Shown: piece after piece, positions 15,346 to 28,700 of the stretch
Position numbering within the stretch: the stretch's first letter is position 1
Layout of the letters: every line of letters begins with the position of its first letter
From: Cucumis sativus
Lineage: Eukaryota > Streptophyta > Magnoliopsida > Cucurbitales > Cucurbitaceae
Direction of reading: 5' to 3'
NCBI RefSeq assembly: GCF_000004075.3
Contig: NC_026661.2
Location: 2,728,001 to 2,792,000, forward strand
Length of the DNA: 64,000 nucleotides
Program-made: the position numbers and the translations under genes
The notes under the pieces: generated by a model
Told to the model about the DNA's origin: nothing
Seen by the model: the letters and a program-made list of their open reading frames with translations, nothing else
The model's database searches: none

Positions 15346-18304
15346 TTACTCAAGTTTCACCTCTCTCTTTGGAGGATCGAAGTCCAAATATGTATATGGC
15401 TCTGTTGGTTCCTCCCTGCAAAATCAAAGATCACATGGTCCATAACATATAATATAGCATTTTGTTAAATTATTATCAATGTCAAGGGATTTTTCTCCAA
15501 CTTCCTTCGTTTATCAGGCTTAAAAACAAAGGGATGGTATCTAAAATTTGCTAAAACAATAGTCCTAACGATGGAAAAAGAAAACTATCATCTCTGTTTA
15601 ATAAATATCCAAGTGTCTTATCAGTTCATAACCACTAAGCTTAAACTGTTGTTTCTATTTTCACTTTTATTTAAAAATGCTTTCAGAAACTATTTTACAA
15701 ATGTTATGAGTTCAAAACGATTTTTAGATTGTTAAAGCCGACTGAAAGAATCGATACGAAAGAGACAGTCTGAATCAAGTGTAATCAGCAGCTGAAAGAT
15801 TTGTTTCAGGTAAACGACTATAAGGAACCATCATTCTGTCAATTTCGTCGGTCATCTCTCTTGAAAAGTAAAGCTAAAGTCCTCGTACTGATGAAATGAA
15901 TCTATCTTGAGATTAAATAAAATAGAACTATGATAAATGTTAAATACAGCCGTACCCAGGTTTAGAACGCATGCATTGCCAGAACAGCTTGAATGGTCCT
16001 GGAACAGTCTTAAATGGGTTCCCTTCAAAACAAGCCTACAAGAAAACAAGAACTATAATCAGAAATCATTCATGAAATTCTACCACTTTCACACAACTTC
16101 CATCACCCAAAAAAAAGTTATATTCTTTCTTGAAGAGGATACATTTTATTGGAATAAGATTACTTCAGAATCTTGTTAACAGGAAGAACCTTGTTTTTTT
16201 AAATCCTCTCCTTGGATGGATCTAATCTAGCCTTGTGAAGAAGAGTGGAATTTTCTGTCAGTTTATCTCGCTTCCTTCCTTCGAAGAAGAAGCTAGTGAT
16301 GCAGTTTCTTCTCCGGGTTTAAGCCTGTTCACTTTTCAGCTTAAGTCTGTAAAAATGGGTGAAAGGGACATTTACAAGCCTGGTTTTGCAGAGTTCTGTT
16401 TGACATTGAGTGAAGGAACTGTCGACGTACAATCAACTCTAGGAAAAATTTTCAATGTATGGTCACCAGACGCCAGAAGAGCCAGAGGCATCCATATTAC
16501 CATTGCCAACCTAACAAATCAGCTTAACCAGTTGAGTCAATGACTTCATCACTTCCATCAAGTAAAAGAGAGAGGACTAGGAGTTTCGAATAAAAAGCTT
16601 ACTTCTATTTTGATAAAACCATCTTTGACAAATTTCTTAGGCTTCATGTTCTGACCTAAGTGGATACACGTTTCTTTCTAATGCTAATTTCTGCTCAATC
16701 TAAAGCCTAAAGGAATGATCAGCAAGATGATCTACACTATCCTTTAGAAGAGATGGATAAGTCTAGCCCAGGGTTATTGAAGGCTTCTTGGTCAAGAAAA
16801 TGAAGTTATATCACTCTACTAAACAATTTCTGATGCTTTCCTCTTAAAATAATGCTAAAAGTGGTGAGTCTTCTAAACGTAAAGTAGTCTTTAGAACTCT
16901 CATCTGATTTTTCAATCAATCTTACAAACAGAATGATTGTTAGGATCAGCTCGTATCCTAATGGAGCTTTAGGTTGTGGATCTTTGGGGATGCAAACTGG
17001 GTGTCTCGCCTCTAAAATATTTAGTTCTCTCCTTAAGAGGTAAACCTATGTGCATTGAATTTTTAAAGCCTTTAACTGAAAAGGTGAGGAGTTGTCTGGT
17101 GAAAGGGAAGAAGCAAATACTTTCTAGAGTCATTAAGTAGACTCTAGTCATGCCAAAACATTCCAACTGGTTTAACTCCTAAGTCCTTAGCTCCCCACTA
17201 TTATCAACAAACAGTGTTTGCTTATGGAAAAAACAAAAGTTACAGACGGGCAAAAAAAATAAAAGAAAAGAGGAAATACGAGAATTAACGAACTTTCTAC
17301 ACACATTTTCCTCTTGAGATTTTTTTTTCTTCCAGCGTCTCTAATAAATAATTAAAGAAAAACATATTTGGAGCCGATTCAAAACTAAAATGAATGAAAT
17401 AATAATTTGCTTAACAATGTGATAGCCTGTTGTAGCCAGAATGAAATAAATGCTAATGAAATTCCGGAGACCTTTGAACTTGAACCCTAATAGCTTTGTG
17501 CGTATTGGTGTTGGAGGAGAAATCGCATAGGTGAGGTTCGGGAGTTCTATTTTCTCCTTTACATCCAGAACATAGCTAATTGCAGGAAAATCTAATAGCA
17601 AACGTACGCTTAAGGCTTTACTTTGAAGAGAAAATATTCACTACTGCTCAAATGATAAAAGAACCTCCAACAGAAAAACTATTTCCAATCAGCGCACAAC
17701 CTCTGATCCGATCCCCTTGGCCATTCAATCCGTTCAGAATTTCAACAAATTAACCTCACTGCTACTTAAAATACTGCAGTTATCTTTCCAGTGATTTTTC
17801 TGTTAACTTAAAGAAGATGCTCATAAGTTCCGTAATAACTATCGGCCACAATTTCTAAGATAATAGTCAGCAAAACTTCATATTCATATATCTTGCTTCC
17901 AACTTCTCGAATTCACTTCTCCAAAATCCACATGAAAAGCACATCATAATTAAATTACTTCAGGAAACAGAACATTGAAGGAAATGTTTAATGTCGACTC
18001 AAAAGATAATTGAAATAAACCGCATAATACCTATCGGTGACAAACTCCAGAATCATATCGATCTTAATTTTTCAAGTCCGTCCATTAGAAACAAATTGAA
18101 ATCAGAATAAAGAAGAAGAAGAGTAAATGGTGGAAAAGGATGCGAAGGATGGTGATAAACTGAGAAATTTTGAAGAAGTTAAAAGTTTACTTGGATGACA
18201 TCCTCAGCTCTGTCATTGCATCTGTGAGCCTTAGGTTGGCGATCATCTCCTTCCGGCATTCCCCATGGGCTTTCTCTCCTTTTCACAGGCCTTGGCTCGC
18301 TCAT
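15346..18304 (-). CDS. Small plant mitochondrial complex I subunit-like protein (87 aa)
   Basis: Exons on the minus strand: 18304-18191 (ATG), 16035-15956, 15415-15346 (TAA); 264 bp, 87 residues. All four splice sites follow GT..AG and phases agree. The protein begins MSEPRPVKRRESPWGMPEGD, then a central part with QACFEGNPFKTVPGPFKLFW, and ends EEPTEPYTYLDFDPPK plus a short basic-acidic tail. It is soluble-looking and charged, with three cysteines (29, 40, 59). From memory this resembles the small plant-specific protein found in mitochondrial NADH dehydrogenase (complex I) preparations, Arabidopsis At1g67350; that identification is recalled, not searched. There is no obvious cleavable presequence, which is common for small accessory subunits. 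The first intron is 2155 bp and contains unassigned coding-like sequence. A TGGGCT site II motif at 18376-18381 upstream fits a mitochondrial-protein gene. I am sure that it is a real gene, moderately sure of the family. Confidence 0.72.
16036..18190 (-). other. Intron 1 of complex I-like gene with unassigned coding-like segment
   Basis: 2155 bp intron. Between about 16200 and 17200 the base composition is less AT-rich than neighbouring introns. A plus-strand frame at 16235-16543 encodes about 100 residues of balanced composition (contains KMGERDIYKPGFAEFCLTL and IFNVWSPDARRARGIHITI). It has no recognised domain and could be a decayed insertion, an exon of another transcript, or chance. The remainder, 17200-18190, is AT-rich with no visible feature. 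Confidence 0.4.
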
Positions 18305-19170
18305 CTTCTCTCTCGAATTCGGCTACAGTATGAGCAGTCTTCACCGGTAAAAGGGAAATATGAGTTTTTGCCTTTTGGGCTTAAGAAACCGACGTCGTTT
18401 GATCTTTTCAATTTGATTTTAAGTTAAAATATATTGAAAATATAACATTAGATTCAAAAATTCACCGTCTAACCCAATTTTAAAATTACTGTCAAAAGTC
18501 TATTCTGATCGTTCAAAATATTGATCTATCATAAAAGTGATCAGAAATGTATAGATAGATTTTTGATCTGTTTATAATTTTTTAAAATGTTGTTTTTACT
18601 ACAATTGCAATATATTATAATTATCTTTCAAATTTCATCCATTTGATTAGTTGATATTTTATTTTAAATATTGTCTACAACAATCATTTTTCTAATTAAT
18701 CTTCGACTACTTAATTTGATGCAGTTCACTTAATAAATGAACACTTGGCCGTAATTTGTCCATCATACTCGATTGGTGGCCTCCCTAACATCTGTAAACT
18801 TGTATACATCTACTACCAAGTAGTGTTTATTGATCCTTTGTTCTATCTCATGAGTTGATCTCCTTAAGACTATCATTCTAAAAGTTAGATACTTGCTTTA
18901 AAATAATATTGACTATATAAATTTTTTCTTTTTTTTACCATCCTCGTTAATTTTGTTATAGATAGATAGTTACTTTTGTGTGTTTACTTAGGTGTCTAAT
19001 TGATTGAAGCAAGAACATCTCAACGATAATTGACATTTACTTATTCCTAAAGATTTAAATCTTTATATCCTACTTAATATACAAAAAGATTTTAGATATA
19101 ATGAAGTTTGCGAAATAAAATTAGAGAGTTACAAATATAACAATTAGATTCAAAATATTAGCACTTACAA

Positions 19171-19325
19171 CAATATTTTCAAAAAAAAAAATACAAATAT
19201 AGCAAAATCTATTGATGATAAAAATAAACCAATATATAGTCGTTGATAGGCCATTATAGTTTATGAAAAATTGATAGACTTTACTTAGCAATTTAAAAAA
19301 AAAATGTTGTTATACCTTTGATTAT
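19171..19325. repeat. Decayed relative of the inverted-repeat element
   Basis: Contains an arm TACAAATATAGCAAAATC at about 19192-19209, the same arm type as at 30504-30520, followed by interior GATAGA/TATCA-type words. The right arm is poorly kept. It is probably an older copy of the family at 19990-20137. Confidence 0.35.
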
Positions 19326-19989
19326 AGTTTGGTAGTGACCAAGATGTTTATGAATTCAATTCACCTATCTTTGTTGTACTAAAAAAGAAAGAAAATGAAG
19401 AATTTAAGTGATAATATAATATGATATAAGTCGAGATAGGTGATCGGCTAAAAACTCATGAGATTAAGTTTTGCATGATAACTACTTATTCTTAGTTTTC
19501 GAAACTTGATTTAGATTTTAGATACTGGCCTATATAGGTTTAGTTTTAAAAAACTAAAATGTAAATAATAGTCTTAATTAGTATTATTAGTATATATTGT
19601 CTTCTAACAATCCAATCTTTGATTACTATGTACAAAATAACTTTTAAACCTTAGGTTAGTTTTTAATTATGTTCCTAAACATTTTTTTTTAATCTTTAAA
19701 CTTTAACATTTGATGTAAAATATATTGTTGAAAATATTATTTATATTTTACAATATGGAACCACGTGGATCACGTGTTATTTCTAATAATGTGAAGTCGT
19801 AAAACACATAAAATCAATAATAATAGAATTTGGATCTGAGGAGGATTGGTTTGCAATTATTGTTAAATCTACATTCAATACTATATAATAAAACCAAATT
19901 TATTTACTATATAAAAACAGCCCATGAGTGATTTTTTCCATCCCTTTATTTTTTCTTTTAGTTATTTTTAAAAATAACAAAATAAATTT

Positions 19990-20137
19990 AAATATTTACA
20001 ACTTATAACAAAAAAATAATTTGTTCTTTCAATCATAGTCAGTCATATTCTTCTATCACGGACTATCAATGTTACATTGAATATCATATATTTGTTATTG
20101 ATAGAATCTGAAATTTTGCTATAACTTGTAAATATTT
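19990..20137. mobile_element. Short inverted-repeat element (MITE-like)
   Basis: A 23-base left arm at 19990-20012 (AAATATTTACAACTTATAACAAA) pairs with the right arm at 20115-20137 with 21 of 23 bases matching in reverse complement. The interior is ~100 bp, non-coding, with repeated TATCA/TGATA words. This is the structure of a miniature non-autonomous element or its remnant. No target-site duplication was established. Similar arms occur at 30504-30624. Confidence 0.55.
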
Positions 20138-21058
20138 TGTCAAAATTGCTATTTTTTACAATTTTCTTTATAATTATTATTGTATCCATCAAAACTACTT
20201 AATATAAGCCATCCTTACCTGCAAAATAGTGTATTATTTTATAAATTAAGTCAGCTTAAGTGCATCATCAACTAATGATAACCTTCTTAACTCTATAAAG
20301 TTATGATTATTCATGTTAAAATGTGATAAAAAAACTCTATGATATATTAATTATAATTTTTAATTTTTTTTCCTATATACCAAAACAACTTAATTTTGAG
20401 TGTTATGGACTAAACTCAAGGTAAATATGATCATTAACTAAATTTCTATTGTTTTATTTTGAAAACTATAAATAAATCGAACAAATTTATGGTTTTCTTC
20501 ACCAGCATGACTCAACCAACATATATAAAATATGCATTATTCATTATATTCGAGATTGAATCTTCTACTTTACATATTGTCGAATCAAAGAAGTAAAATT
20601 TTTTTTAATGTTACATTAATAGACGTTTATGAGTTTTCAAATATTTAATTTTTGAAACGAAAATTTAAGATTCTATCGATTCAATAAGAAGGACGTAGAA
20701 TTTGTCAAAAAAAAAGAAAAAAAAATAAGAAGAAGAAGAGATAGATAACAAATAATAATGAAACTAAGATGAGTGTTTACGTGAATATGTATTGTTTATA
20801 CGATTTGACCCGTGAAAAATGGAAGGTTGAATCTCCACTTTGCCAACCTTTTGTATTTTGTATTGACATCCCCATCAAAATCAAGATGGATGTTATTGAA
20901 CGAAAGTTAATCCTACTAACAACCCATGATTTCCAATATTTTACTAAAGAATGCTTGGCGAGTAGCCCAATTAAAACCCCCCATCGACTCATTCAACAAT
21001 TAATCAATTAATCACTCTTCTCGCAGATATTGTGAGAAGAAAGCTTCGTTGAACAAAA

Positions 21059-22737
21059 ATGGGCGCTTTTCTCAAGCTCATCGACGTCTTACTGTTCCTC
21101 ATCTTCCTTATACTCGCAATCCTTTCTCCTCTAATTGATTTCCAGCTTATTTTCCCTCATACCCTTTTCCCTGATTTTCTCATCGATCTTAAAACCTCCT
21201 ACACCCGCCAATATGGGGACTATTTAATGGCCGAATCCCCTCCCTTCCTTGTTGGCCTCGTTTGGCTCGAGCTTTTCTTTCAATGGCCGATAATGCTTCT
21301 CAATCTCTACGCCTTCTTGGCTTCCAAACCATGGTACAACACCACTTGCTTGATCTATGGCGTTTCTGTTGTCTCTTCTATGGTAATTTCTGTTCCACCT
21401 CTTACAAATTTGGTTCCCCCATTTGATCTGTTGTTTCATTGGATCAATTTGTTTTTGCCTGAATATTGTGTTTCTGTTAATTGCATACCAGCCCTGCTCT
21501 TGTGTGTTAAGTTATGTAGCTGGTACAAAGAATGGCATTTCTTTGTAGTATGCATTTCTTTGTAGTATGTAGTTTGGTGGAGTTGGATTCTGGATATAGC
21601 CACTTGATAGAAGTTGTGGAGGTACTTATGTAGTGATTTGAAACAGCTTTATGTCATAGTTTATAAATGATATTTCGAGTCCCTCAGGTTTTAAGACTGC
21701 TTCTATTTAGTTTATGTGCTAAAGGACGATTATTTTAGACATCTGAATTTTGTTTTTAACAGTGTTTTGTATAGTATTAAATTTACCTTCAGCTTTTGGA
21801 TCAATCAATTAATGTCAAAACATGTTATTCAGTGTTATGTAGTAGGTCTTGTGTTTAAACTCTTATAACGTTGTTTCTCCTCAATTTCTATTGACTCCAC
21901 TTGTTGAGTCTTTCACATATTTCAAACGAACAAGTGAACTTAAGTTTTTTGGGTGATAGTAACGAATAAATACATGTTTTAATCGGAGTAGTACTTTAGA
22001 CTGGTTTAAGAATTTAGTGGCACAGATGATAAATTAATGAACTTAACCGGAGACCACTTTTTAGCCTTACAATTTGAAGAGGAAATAATTTGATCTTTTC
22101 TCTTTTCTTAAGAAAAGAATAATCTTTGTTTTCTCAGCCAATTCCCTTGTTGTCTTTCAGCATTTTAATAAAACTTTTCAATTCATTTATCGATTCTCCA
22201 TGATAGATGTTGATGACAGTTATATTTGGTGATTTACGACAGTTTGTATGAAATGTTTCTCATAAGGATAGTTCTAAAATAGACCAGAAATTGATTTCTT
22301 GTCAATAAACAAAGGTTTTCAACTGTCAGACACTTAGATTAGTAGTGCATTTGGGATAGTGTTTGAACATCTTTTGAGTATACTTTAGATATTTTTAAAA
22401 CTTTGATATTAGGCTTGAATACATGTTGCTAAGGATTCTTCTGCTTCATTGGTTAGCTATACATGGAGATCCAGTGGTTTCTGTTGCATTTCTTTTACAG
22501 AATTATTACTTGATACTCTATTTCTTCTGACATCACATTTTTTGGCTGTGTAATTTCAAGTCTGCTGTATTGGGTGAAATGGTTGGGTCGAACCGAGCAT
22601 CTACTACTCTCTTGACTATCTACTACCCCTTCTTGGGTTTGGGAGTTTTGGCCATGCTACGTGGGCTCGTGCCCTGCTCAAGCAAGGCTGCAATCACTGG
22701 CACACGACCATCAAATGGCAGGAAAAAGAGGGCTTGA
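21059..22737 (+). CDS. TMEM97/sigma-2 receptor-like EXPERA-domain protein
   Basis: Two exons, 21059-21382 and 22561-22737 (TGA); 501 bp, 166 residues, close to the usual ~170. It is a four-helix membrane protein of the EXPERA superfamily (relatives: TMEM97, EBP, TM6SF2), which act in the ER on sterol-like ligands and lipid homeostasis. Matches: helix 1 with a conserved acidic residue (SPLIDFQ, Asp27), the EXPERA-type sequence ESPPFLVGLVWLELFFQWP (acidic residues in helix 2), YAFLASKPW, LIYGVSVVSSM at the exon junction, and YYPFLGLGVLAMLRG in the last helix. The protein ends in KKRA, a KKxx-type ER retrieval signal, agreeing with ER location. The 1.18 kb intron lies between codons (phase 0). 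The plant function is not well defined. The start is the first ATG preceding helix 1. Confidence 0.92.
21383..22560 (+). other. Single intron of TMEM97-like gene
   Basis: 1178 bp phase-0 intron with GTAATT donor and TTTCAAG acceptor. It is unstructured, AT-rich and has no embedded gene. The first frame stays open about 180 bp into the intron, so a retained-intron transcript would encode a truncated protein ending at about 21565. Confidence 0.6.
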
Positions 22738-25700
22738 ACAGCCAACCAAAATCGCCAAAGGAGTGCCTGTATTACCTTTTCCGCACCCGATTCAGGTTAG
22801 TATTAACTGAGGATGTTGGTTTCTTTAGGCACGGGTGCAACTCTGGCTATGGAATATGGATCGTTCAGCATTTGTCTCGTTAGCATTTCACAAGTCTTTC
22901 ATTGTATGAGTAGTAATGGTTCAAAGGGACCCTTCTGAGTTTTGAATGAGAATAAGGCCAATGAACTTAAGATTTGATTTTCTAATGTTCAGGATTTTTT
23001 TTCTCAATCTAGACTGATCTACTGTCCAAAAATGTAATCGCGTGTTTCAAAATTGAATGTCGAAATTAGTTAAGAGAGAAACTTATAAAACACAATACAA
23101 GAGTTTTAGAATTTTCGAAAACAAACTTTTATTTCTAAAATGGTTCTGTCCCCTCTCTAAATTTGTGGGAATTTTCAAAATAATATGTAATGTATGATTA
23201 ACATTTGTAACGATAAGATACCAAAAGGGAAAAATGTTAAAAGATGTCAAAGGGCTAAACAAAACTTTTAAATAGTAGAAACTACATAGAGAGATAAACG
23301 CTCAACAATTGTCTACTAAGTCATCATCTCTATAGTGTTTATTTTTTTAAAAAAAAACTTCTGAAAACATTCATAAATTCCAAAACATATTCAATTTAGG
23401 AGGAGGGATGATTTTGGACCAATATGAGGATAAATCCAAATAATAATTACAAAAGAAAGGGAGATTGAAATGAAGATAAAGTCTTGGTAAGGGAGAGGAA
23501 TTGGTTTTTTGGGCCCAACCTAATTCACTTGGCCTTGGTTTTGAAGGTTGAAGTCGATCCTACTCTCGGGGCCGAGAAACCCAATTCTCTATTAAACACG
23601 CATTGGAGTCCAACAATCCTACCTTGGATTCACTTAGGGTTATCAAATAGTCCGATTTTGAAAGGGAACAAGAGAAGATATAGGTCCAACCCCTTTATAA
23701 ATACATCGTTATGAGAGTCTCAAATTTCATATAGCTTTCACATTCCTCTACTCTCAAACTCAAGTATTGGGGTGTGTATGAAAATTACCATGTCATGTTA
23801 GTAGGTCGTACATACATTCTTCTTCCTTCAACAAACAAATTTAGTGTATTGATAATTGAAAGCAGAATGAGTTACTAGATAAAAAGAAAAGAAGCCTAAA
23901 GTACTTATTTAAGAAGTCAAATGAAAGTAACGGAGGAAGAGGTCAAATGAAACGCGGTGGACAAAGTGGAAAATACAAGCAACATGGCTGTCTCACAACA
24001 AAAACAACCCAACCTTGACCCTATTTTCTGCATTTGACCCCGTAAACAAACTAACCCCTTCACACTCCTCTATACCAATTCCACCACATAAACATCCACA
24101 TCTTTACTTCTTTTTCTTTTTTGAAAAAAAAAGGTTTCAAAATGAATACTTTCATTAAAGATTTGTATCAAATTAACACATAATCTGCCAAATACTTAAT
24201 CATATTCTTCAAAATTGGGAAAACAAAAAAGTATAGTCTTAGTTTTGTATTACTTTGTATCCATGCATGAAAACTATGAATAATAATGTGACGACAAGTC
24301 AGCTTACATCATCATCTGGCCCGCATCTTGTTCCACGTGTCACATTTTCGAGGAATTTTGCCCTTTTTTTTATGACGAGGTCAATTTCTAAACATTCATT
24401 TCATTTTCTTTCTCTCTTTTTGCTATTTATTTTTGTGGTGTCGGCTCCTAAGTTCGATTGCTTATTCAACTTCATACCTTTCTTTTACCTTTAATTTTTA
24501 TATCTCCATTTAATTTAACAAATTTAATTAATCTAACCCCAACCTTTTACTTGGTCGCTTAATTAAGTAATTCACTATATAAGTACTATATCAAACTATA
24601 TATTTAACAACTTTTCTTTAATAATTAAATTAATCACTAAGTTTACTAGGGTTGGTTTTTAGCATCTACCGCCAATCTACAAATTTTGTTTAATGTTTTA
24701 GTTAAGTTTAAATTAGAAATTTATCTATGGAAGCTTTTAATTTTATGTCATTTTTTTAACTTATATGATTTTTTAGAAAATTTAAAATTTAATTGATGAT
24801 TAATAAAAATTATAAATTTAAGTTTACCATTTTTTTAAAGTTCTATGAACCACATGAATATAAAATATAAAATTTAATTACCAAACTTGTATTTCAGTCT
24901 CTTGACTCGAAAGAAGTTAAGTTTATATATATAGAGATAAACCTTGTAATTTAATCCTAAAATTAACGTCTTGTTCAATGTGTTTTAATTCACTACATTA
25001 TAACTAAATGATAGTTCACATGATTATTTTTCTAATATTTACTGTACATTTAAATGGGTGTTGTGCATGTCATAGTCAAGTAATAGTAGAGAAAGAAAAG
25101 AAAATAATTTAAAGAAATTGTATTAATTAAGAAGGATTCAAAGCTGAACCTATTGAGAAAAGTTTGGAGTACTATTCAACAGTAATTAAATTCGCCCCAA
25201 GCAAACTTTAATAATCAAGAGGAAAAAAAACCCTAAATTGTCAAAAAATACTAACAAAGAAAGCATAAGAAAAACAAAATTGAAACTTCTGAATTAAAAA
25301 TAGGATGTCATCTTTTTATGAATATATTATCAAAGTGTTTAGTTCATCAGTTTTACAAGTTCAATAGTGCCTTCATTTTTCGTCTTTCTCTCTGTTGCAC
25401 ATATATATATTAAAAACACTAACAGATTTAATATTGATGAAAGAGATGTTCAAACTCTTCTCATTTTTATGCTCTTTATATAATGTACACAAACAAACAA
25501 AAATGGTATCAACAAACTTAATTGTATTTTTAGATCAAGGTTAAGGTCTCACCTTTTACATTTATAATTACCTACCCTGGATTCTTTAATTTTAGACGTT
25601 ATAATTGTGAATTGTTGAAGAAAATATGATAGGAGGTATTAAATGGGCAGTTAGGTAGAGGACAAAAATAAATAAAATAAAAAGAAAGAGAATTAGAAAG

Positions 25701-28700
25701 GCTATATATACACACAGACACATACATATACATATGTATATAGTAAAGAATTTTGATGATGAAAACACAAATGAAAGTATTTAATTAAAGAGATTTTTAA
25801 GAGCGAGAAATTTAATGTTGGAATAAGGTCGCGTGATTGAAGGGTGTGTTCCATTTGTCAAATCACAAAACTCAAAAAATTGCCTTATCCTCGTGAATAG
25901 TGTAAAGTCTTCTTAATTTCATTCCTTTTTTCTTTATATATATAAATATGTGTGTATGTGTGTGTATATATATAATTTTAACACAAAAAAATAATTATTC
26001 AACCTTTTTTTCTTTTTAGATTTAAAAACCAAACTCAAGTCAACTTGCATGGTCCTATAAAGATATTTAATCGGGTAATACATATAGCATTTATTGTCAT
26101 TTTTAATTTCCTTCTCCCTTCTTGATTTGTTTTGTCAATAAATAAAAGGTCAAATTCTTCTATGACCATATATATGTATATATATTAGAGCAAACATTAC
26201 AATCTTAACACTATAGTTTAATTTGGGTCTATAATAGAATTTTCATTGGACAAAATAAGAGAATGCCCTTCATCTTATTTTGACTTTTTTTTCTAACCCT
26301 TTTACATAAACACAAGTTTTTTTTAGTATTTGATTTAATAAAGTATAGATAATGTCTTTAAGTACTTTTTTTAGAAATCGATCACTTTAATTGTTTGTAT
26401 AAATAGATTGTGGAGTTTGGTCAGAAAAATATTACTGAAAATAATATCATTTGTACTATGTTTGATTGTAATATAATGTGAAATAATAGAATAATCTTTT
26501 GAAGGTAAGGTCTCTGCACCCACCTTTAACAACAATAGTTCTTTGGTGTCAAAATTTAAGCTATTTTTTAAAAGTAATTATGTGATAGCTTATGCTATTA
26601 CTTTGAATCCTAAGACTTTTCTCTAGTTTTTTTTATATGGTTGGACTTGTGTCCCCTCTCATTAAAAGGAGTGACACCATTGATGGTCCTTTTTTTCTTT
26701 CTTTCTTTTTTTTTTTTGTCCCATATTACAATCTAACGAGTAATTAAAACACTTGCTTCATCTTTTAACAAAGAGAACAAGGATATATACATATTTTATA
26801 CGAAGAGGGAAGAAGTTGAAGAAAAGATTATCATGTGACAACGCTAAATTAACTATTAGTAATATAAACATCTAATAGTTAGGTGAAGTTTAGGATGTAC
26901 CTATCTTTTGTATTCTACACTTCTCTGCCACACAATTAAAAAAAAAGATAATTTAAAAAATAAATGTAGAATTGATTTACCTTCTAATGAATATTTTCTT
27001 GCAATTATGTGAAATTTTATCTAGCTTTCCACCTTGTGCTTGATCTTGCGAGGGATTCTTTGAGTTTGTTATATATGATGAGGGTGCATGCAATGAATCG
27101 GTTAGCCTAGTCAATGGTGGATTCATATTTTTTTTTTTGTTGACGTGAAGTTATAGTCTAATAAAAATAGTTGAAAAGAAAATAAAAAAGAATTGAGCTT
27201 AAACTTAGGTCAAGAAAATGTTATATATAATACACTTTTACCACTAAAAATTAATTTATAGTATTATTATTAATTTCGTTTATATATATAAATAAAGCTT
27301 GAGAAAGAGTTGAACCCTCTAGACTTACTAAATTCATTGCTGAACTTAGTTCAAATGTTCGAGTGCATCCAAAATCAATTCATCTTCATTATTCCTTGGT
27401 TCACTATTTTAAAAATAGATACGTAGTTCACTTTAATCGAATTTATAATATCTTGATTTTTGTTGTCTGTTATATTATTTTAATTTGGTCATGTGTTTAC
27501 CCTTTTCTTTTATATTCTCCATAACTATTTGTATGAGTAGTTAAGGAGGTGATCAATCATTTAGAAATATTTATTAATAATAAGGACCTATTTAGAAATA
27601 CTATCCATTATTCCACATTTAATGTACTAACCAAAAGAATGTATTTAAATTAAATAAAGCAGAATATAAGTGATTAATTATAACTCCATCAACATATGAC
27701 GACAAAATTAATAGACGTAAGTATTCTTTTAGACCATTAAATATAAAAATAAATACCAACAACGTTGATGATTTCAATGAATTTCATTTCAAAATCAAAT
27801 TAGTAACGAGAATAATTAATATACTTCCATCCTTTTTATTTTTTTCAATATAAAATTGTCGATAAAATGTCGTTTTGCAATTATACTTGTATAAAAATCT
27901 TCATTGGATGTTAGTACTAAATATATATCTATACTATATACATATTTGGATATATAGCCTTAGCCCTCAAATATTGCACAATTGCACATTGATGTTGCAT
28001 GAAATTTAAAATCTCACATTTTTTTTTAAATTTATTATCTAAAAAATGTATTCATCCTTTGGGACCAAAGAAAATTTTGCTTTAGAATGTTAAGAACATA
28101 TTGGGAAAAGTTTAGATATTTGATGAAAACTTACAAAAGTCTTTTAAATTATACTTTTAAAAAATACTTGTAAAGGTGAGAGATAACGAGCAATAAGACA
28201 CAAGTTTAACCTATGATACCTAAAAAATAATTATAGTCTATGAAAATCTAAACAAACAAATGTATAATCAAATAGAAACACGTTTAAACGAATAGATAAG
28301 AATAAATTTAATTTAATATCTAATATTTAGATCGACATATGGAGATTTTTTACTCTCAATTTTATAGAAATATAGTAAATATTTTAACCGTTGCGACTAT
28401 GTTTATATTAATCAAGATATTGTTAACTTTTTGAGCATATTTTATAGAAATGACGTTATTATTCATTGTATATCGTCAAGATATAGAAGGCAGTAATTAT
28501 TATTTTGATCCTCAATTTTAGCTTTCTTAAATTAGAAAATGACAAACCTATCTTTTGCAAGAATTCATTCAGAAAATTTTCACCCTATTTAAAATTATCG
28601 TTTATATTATAATATACATAATCCCATTCATTCATTAGATTAAGAAATACAAATACTTCAAAGTTGTATTCTAATTAAGAGTCATTAGTTTTTTCTATTG

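Larger units (their letters stand above)
18305..21058. other. Intergenic region between divergent complex I-like and TMEM97-like genes
   Basis: 2.75 kb, strongly AT-rich. It contains at least one clear inverted-repeat element (19990-20137) and probably a decayed relative at 19171-19325. A small ATG-initiated open frame at 20769-21011 lies just upstream of the TMEM97-like start; it resembles no known protein and probably belongs to the leader or promoter. Confidence 0.5.

Noticed and set aside
20769-21011. 80-residue ATG-initiated frame just before the TMEM97-like gene
   Set aside because: No similarity recognised; position fits promoter or leader. Could be a uORF only if the transcript starts further upstream.
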